Shown here piece after piece: positions 62,076 to 64,000 of a DNA stretch of 64,000 nt (the first letter of the stretch is position 1; every line of letters starts with the position of its first letter). The notes below the pieces were generated by a model that had not been told where the DNA came from, did no database searches, and saw nothing but the letters and a program-made list of their open reading frames with translations. The DNA is taken from the NCBI GenBank assembly GCA_020053735.1, contig JAGVMP010000011.1, forward strand, positions 372,001 to 436,000. The letters are read 5' to 3'. The position numbers and the translations under genes were made by a program. The stretch is from Pseudomonadota bacterium. Its GTDB lineage: Bacteria; Pseudomonadota; Gammaproteobacteria; Burkholderiales; Methylophilaceae.

Positions 62076-63043
62076 GGCTGCCCTTCTAAAGCTAACATCT
62101 TTTTGTTTATCACGTTTTCATCGGCAATTTGAATATTAAGAGAACGCGCCACTTGATAATTTAAAGCCACCGAAAAATATTTAGGGGCTTGTGGTGGTGG
62201 CAGTATGCTAGACAATTGTTGTGATTTAATGGAAATTTCTGCCGCTTGCTTTGCCAATTGTTTGCTAGAACTATACACCGCAGCCAATGCACCTGCGCGC
62301 ACATAAGATTGCGAAAAACCAAACACGGGTTTTTGATGGCGATAACTGGTGAGTAAAATTGGTTGCACAGTTTCTCGCGTATAGACAAGCGAATCTGGGA
62401 CAGCCATCAGCGCGTCAGATACCCCCAGTAAAGTGGTCAGGTGTGGAATTAAATCTGTCTGCAGTTGTATGCTTTCTTGCAGAATATTAAACTGCGCGCT
62501 TTCTCCCACCTCCCTTATATCATCCATGTCTGATGAAGAGTCTGGCCCCAACAGCACGCCTAAATTTTTAGCTTCTGGCAACACCGTTTTAATCAAAGAA
62601 AAGCGCCTAGAATAGGGTTGATCTAGCACAATGGCACTAAAATTACCAAGCATACGCTTACTGTTGACAAGTAAGCTATTAAAAGTGGGTAAGGGTGTGA
62701 ATACGCCTAGCACTGGGGTAGTCAACTTAAGTTTACTAGACGCCTCTAGCGCCCGAACGCCTAGCGCTATCACCAGTTCGCTATTTTCCGCTACTACCAG
62801 TTTTTCCACTTCGCTTAAATCAATCACTTTAACGCGAAGGTTGGTGCTTCTGGCGTTCATCAGCTCTAACTTAAATGCTTCAACAAACTCTAAGTTGCTA
62901 TCGGTAGGTGCGCTCATGACGATAGTGATACCAGTATAAGCTTGCGCAAAATAAGGCACAAACAACACCAGTGCCAGCGTAAAACTGGCTAGTAAGTTTG
63001 CAACCCATTTTTTTTGATGCTTCAACAAAATATACGATCTCAA
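62072..63043 (-). CDS. ABC-transporter-type periplasmic substrate-binding protein
   Basis: 323 residues. N-terminal export signal (about 16-35, ending YFAQA). Two-lobe body of the ABC_sub_bind type (periplasmic-binding protein-like): ITIVMSAPTDSNLEFVEAFK, SELVIALGVRALEAS, VLLGPDSSSD, ALMAVPDSLVY, VFGFSQSYVRAGALAAVYSS. No permease or ATPase is next to it; it is sandwiched between a TonB receptor and a c-di-GMP enzyme, so sensing is likelier than transport. Confidence 0.82.
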   Translation of the reverse strand: MRSYILLKHQKKWVANLLASFTLALVLFVPYFAQAYTGITIVMSAPTDSNLEFVEAFKLELMNARSTNLRVKVIDLSEVEKLVVAENSELVIALGVRALEASSKLKLTTPVLGVFTPLPTFNSLLVNSKRMLGNFSAIVLDQPYSRRFSLIKTVLPEAKNLGVLLGPDSSSDMDDIREVGESAQFNILQESIQLQTDLIPHLTTLLGVSDALMAVPDSLVYTRETVQPILLTSYRHQKPVFGFSQSYVRAGALAAVYSSSKQLAKQAAEISIKSQQLSSILPPPQAPKYFSVALNYQVARSLNIQIADENVINKKMLALEGQP

Positions 63044-63062
63044 TTTTCTAAATAATTGATGA

Positions 63063-64000
63063 CTAAAAATCTAATCTTAAATTAACGCGCGCACGGCGAT
63101 TAAGTGTGTTGTAATCGGCAAATTCTTCATAGTGGGTGTTAAATAAGTTTTCCACGACAGCAGATACTTCGCCGTTCCATCGGCTGGTATTAAATTTACG
63201 CGCCACTCTAACATCACATCTTCTGGTTAAACCGACAGGGTCACCATCACCTAACTGGGTAGTCTCACTACTTTGATAATAGGCCAAGCTTGCATCCCAG
63301 CCATTTTTAAAGTCATGGGTAAGCATGGCACTTAATGTGTTGACAGGCATAGACTTGGTGAAGTTTCTTGATAAGCCATTTTGAGTTTCACGAATGCGCA
63401 TGTGTGAGTGATTAAGCAATAAATTAGTTCTAGTACCTATTTTCCAATTGGTTTGTAGCTCAAAGCCCTCCACTTTTGCCGAGCCGCTATTTAAACCTGT
63501 ATCGACATTAGTAGGATTCACCAATAGCACATCTGCTGGCACCGTAAAATCAGTACGCTCGTCAAGGCGAATGACTTCGGTAATTTCGTCACTGAAAATA
63601 CGCGCATCTAACTGCACGCCGCCCAGCTTGCCTACATAACCTAAATCTCGTGAAATAATTTGCTCTGGGTTGACATTACCTTTATTTGCCAAAACTTGCT
63701 GTAAAACTAGGCGTGGCACTACTAAAGTGGTCGCAATTGCATATTTTTGATTAAACTTTTCTTCCACATAATTGGGCGTGCGTAGCGCACTAGATATCCC
63801 TAAACGCAAAGCGTGGTTTGGATGTGGCTTAAAATTAAGGCTGGCGCGCGGCGATATATCAGTGCCAGTAAAATCATTGTGCTCCAGCATCGCACCTGTA
63901 TTCAACGTCCACATCGCATGTGGACGCCATTCCACATGTCCAAATAAACGCTGTAAATTAAATTTATCCGTTTTTTTATTCCCCAAATAATGTGGGGCGT
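63063..64000 (-). CDS. TonB-dependent outer-membrane receptor (C-terminal part, truncated at window edge)
   Basis: The frame is open to the window end (312 codons seen). Beta-barrel strands and the TonB-dependent receptor C-terminal signature: SPRASLNFKPHPNHALRLGI, SALRTPNYVEEK, FELQTNWKIGTR, VENLFNTHYEEFADYNTLNR, ending LRLDF with terminal Phe. The plug domain and ligand cannot be seen. 19 nt upstream of the substrate-binding gene, forming a probable three-gene unit. Confidence 0.88.
   Translation of the reverse strand, partial: APHYLGNKKTDKFNLQRLFGHVEWRPHAMWTLNTGAMLEHNDFTGTDISPRASLNFKPHPNHALRLGISSALRTPNYVEEKFNQKYAIATTLVVPRLVLQQVLANKGNVNPEQIISRDLGYVGKLGGVQLDARIFSDEITEVIRLDERTDFTVPADVLLVNPTNVDTGLNSGSAKVEGFELQTNWKIGTRTNLLLNHSHMRIRETQNGLSRNFTKSMPVNTLSAMLTHDFKNGWDASLAYYQSSETTQLGDGDPVGLTRRCDVRVARKFNTSRWNGEVSAVVENLFNTHYEEFADYNTLNRRARVNLRLDF

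Overview
The window looks like chromosome from a betaproteobacterial methylotroph of the Methylophilaceae (Methylotenera/Methylophilus-like). Reasons: the housekeeping order rpsP-rimM-trmD-rplS, rpsU-yqeY-dnaG-rpoD and ybgC-tolQRAB-pal-cpoB, the low GC for a betaproteobacterium, and an EpsA-type LuxR regulator with PEP-CTERM proteins as in methanolan-producing Methylobacillus. The genus is inferred; no 16S or methanol dehydrogenase gene is present. Almost all genes are on the minus strand.

Accessory half (1-38.6 kb). At 1-13.3 kb lies a two-partner secretion locus: a 3422-residue filamentous-haemagglutinin-type exoprotein, its TpsB transporter, and a truncated DUF2341/LamG gene. At 13.5-17.3 kb are a PstS-like exported protein, a PEP-CTERM protein and an EpsA-type regulator. 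At 17.5-19.5 kb are a lytic transglycosylase and an arsR-arsI-arsC operon (plus strand). At 19.6-28.9 kb is an eleven-gene type II secretion-like operon that combines GspG/F/E/D with PilM/N/O/P-type inner-membrane parts and three extra pseudopilins. At 29-38.6 kb are exopolysaccharide and surface genes: a sugar nucleotidyltransferase, a DUF4114-like PEP-CTERM protein, an undecaprenyl-phosphate sugar-1-phosphate transferase, a glycosyltransferase, a new small protein, a PEP-CTERM-phoA operon and galE.

Housekeeping half (38.8-59.8 kb). This holds tRNA-Ile2(CAU), rpoD, dnaG, yqeY, a DUF3144 gene, rpsU, tsaD, plsY, folB, xerD, ogt, rplS-trmD-rimM-rpsP, queC-queE, cpoB-pal-tolBARQ-ybgC and ruvB. 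An accessory patch (46.5-47.7 kb) carries a hypothetical gene and a structured non-coding block. At 60-64 kb is a likely signalling operon: a TonB-dependent receptor (cut by the window edge), a substrate-binding protein and a HAMP-GGDEF-EAL protein.

Two patterns stand out. First, a 16-bp dyad of the form TAGTCC-N4-GGACTA, including degenerate copies, recurs only in front of the PEP-CTERM, glycosyltransferase and PEP-CTERM-phoA transcription units. It is a good candidate operator for the EpsA regulator encoded here and would tie exopolysaccharide, PEP-CTERM surface proteins and phosphate scavenging into one regulon. Second, two copies of a 95-96 nt element with compensatory base changes in several stems sit about 30-35 nt downstream of the ruvB and cpoB stop codons, bracketing the tol-pal operon. 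It is a candidate structured 3'UTR RNA or REP-like element.
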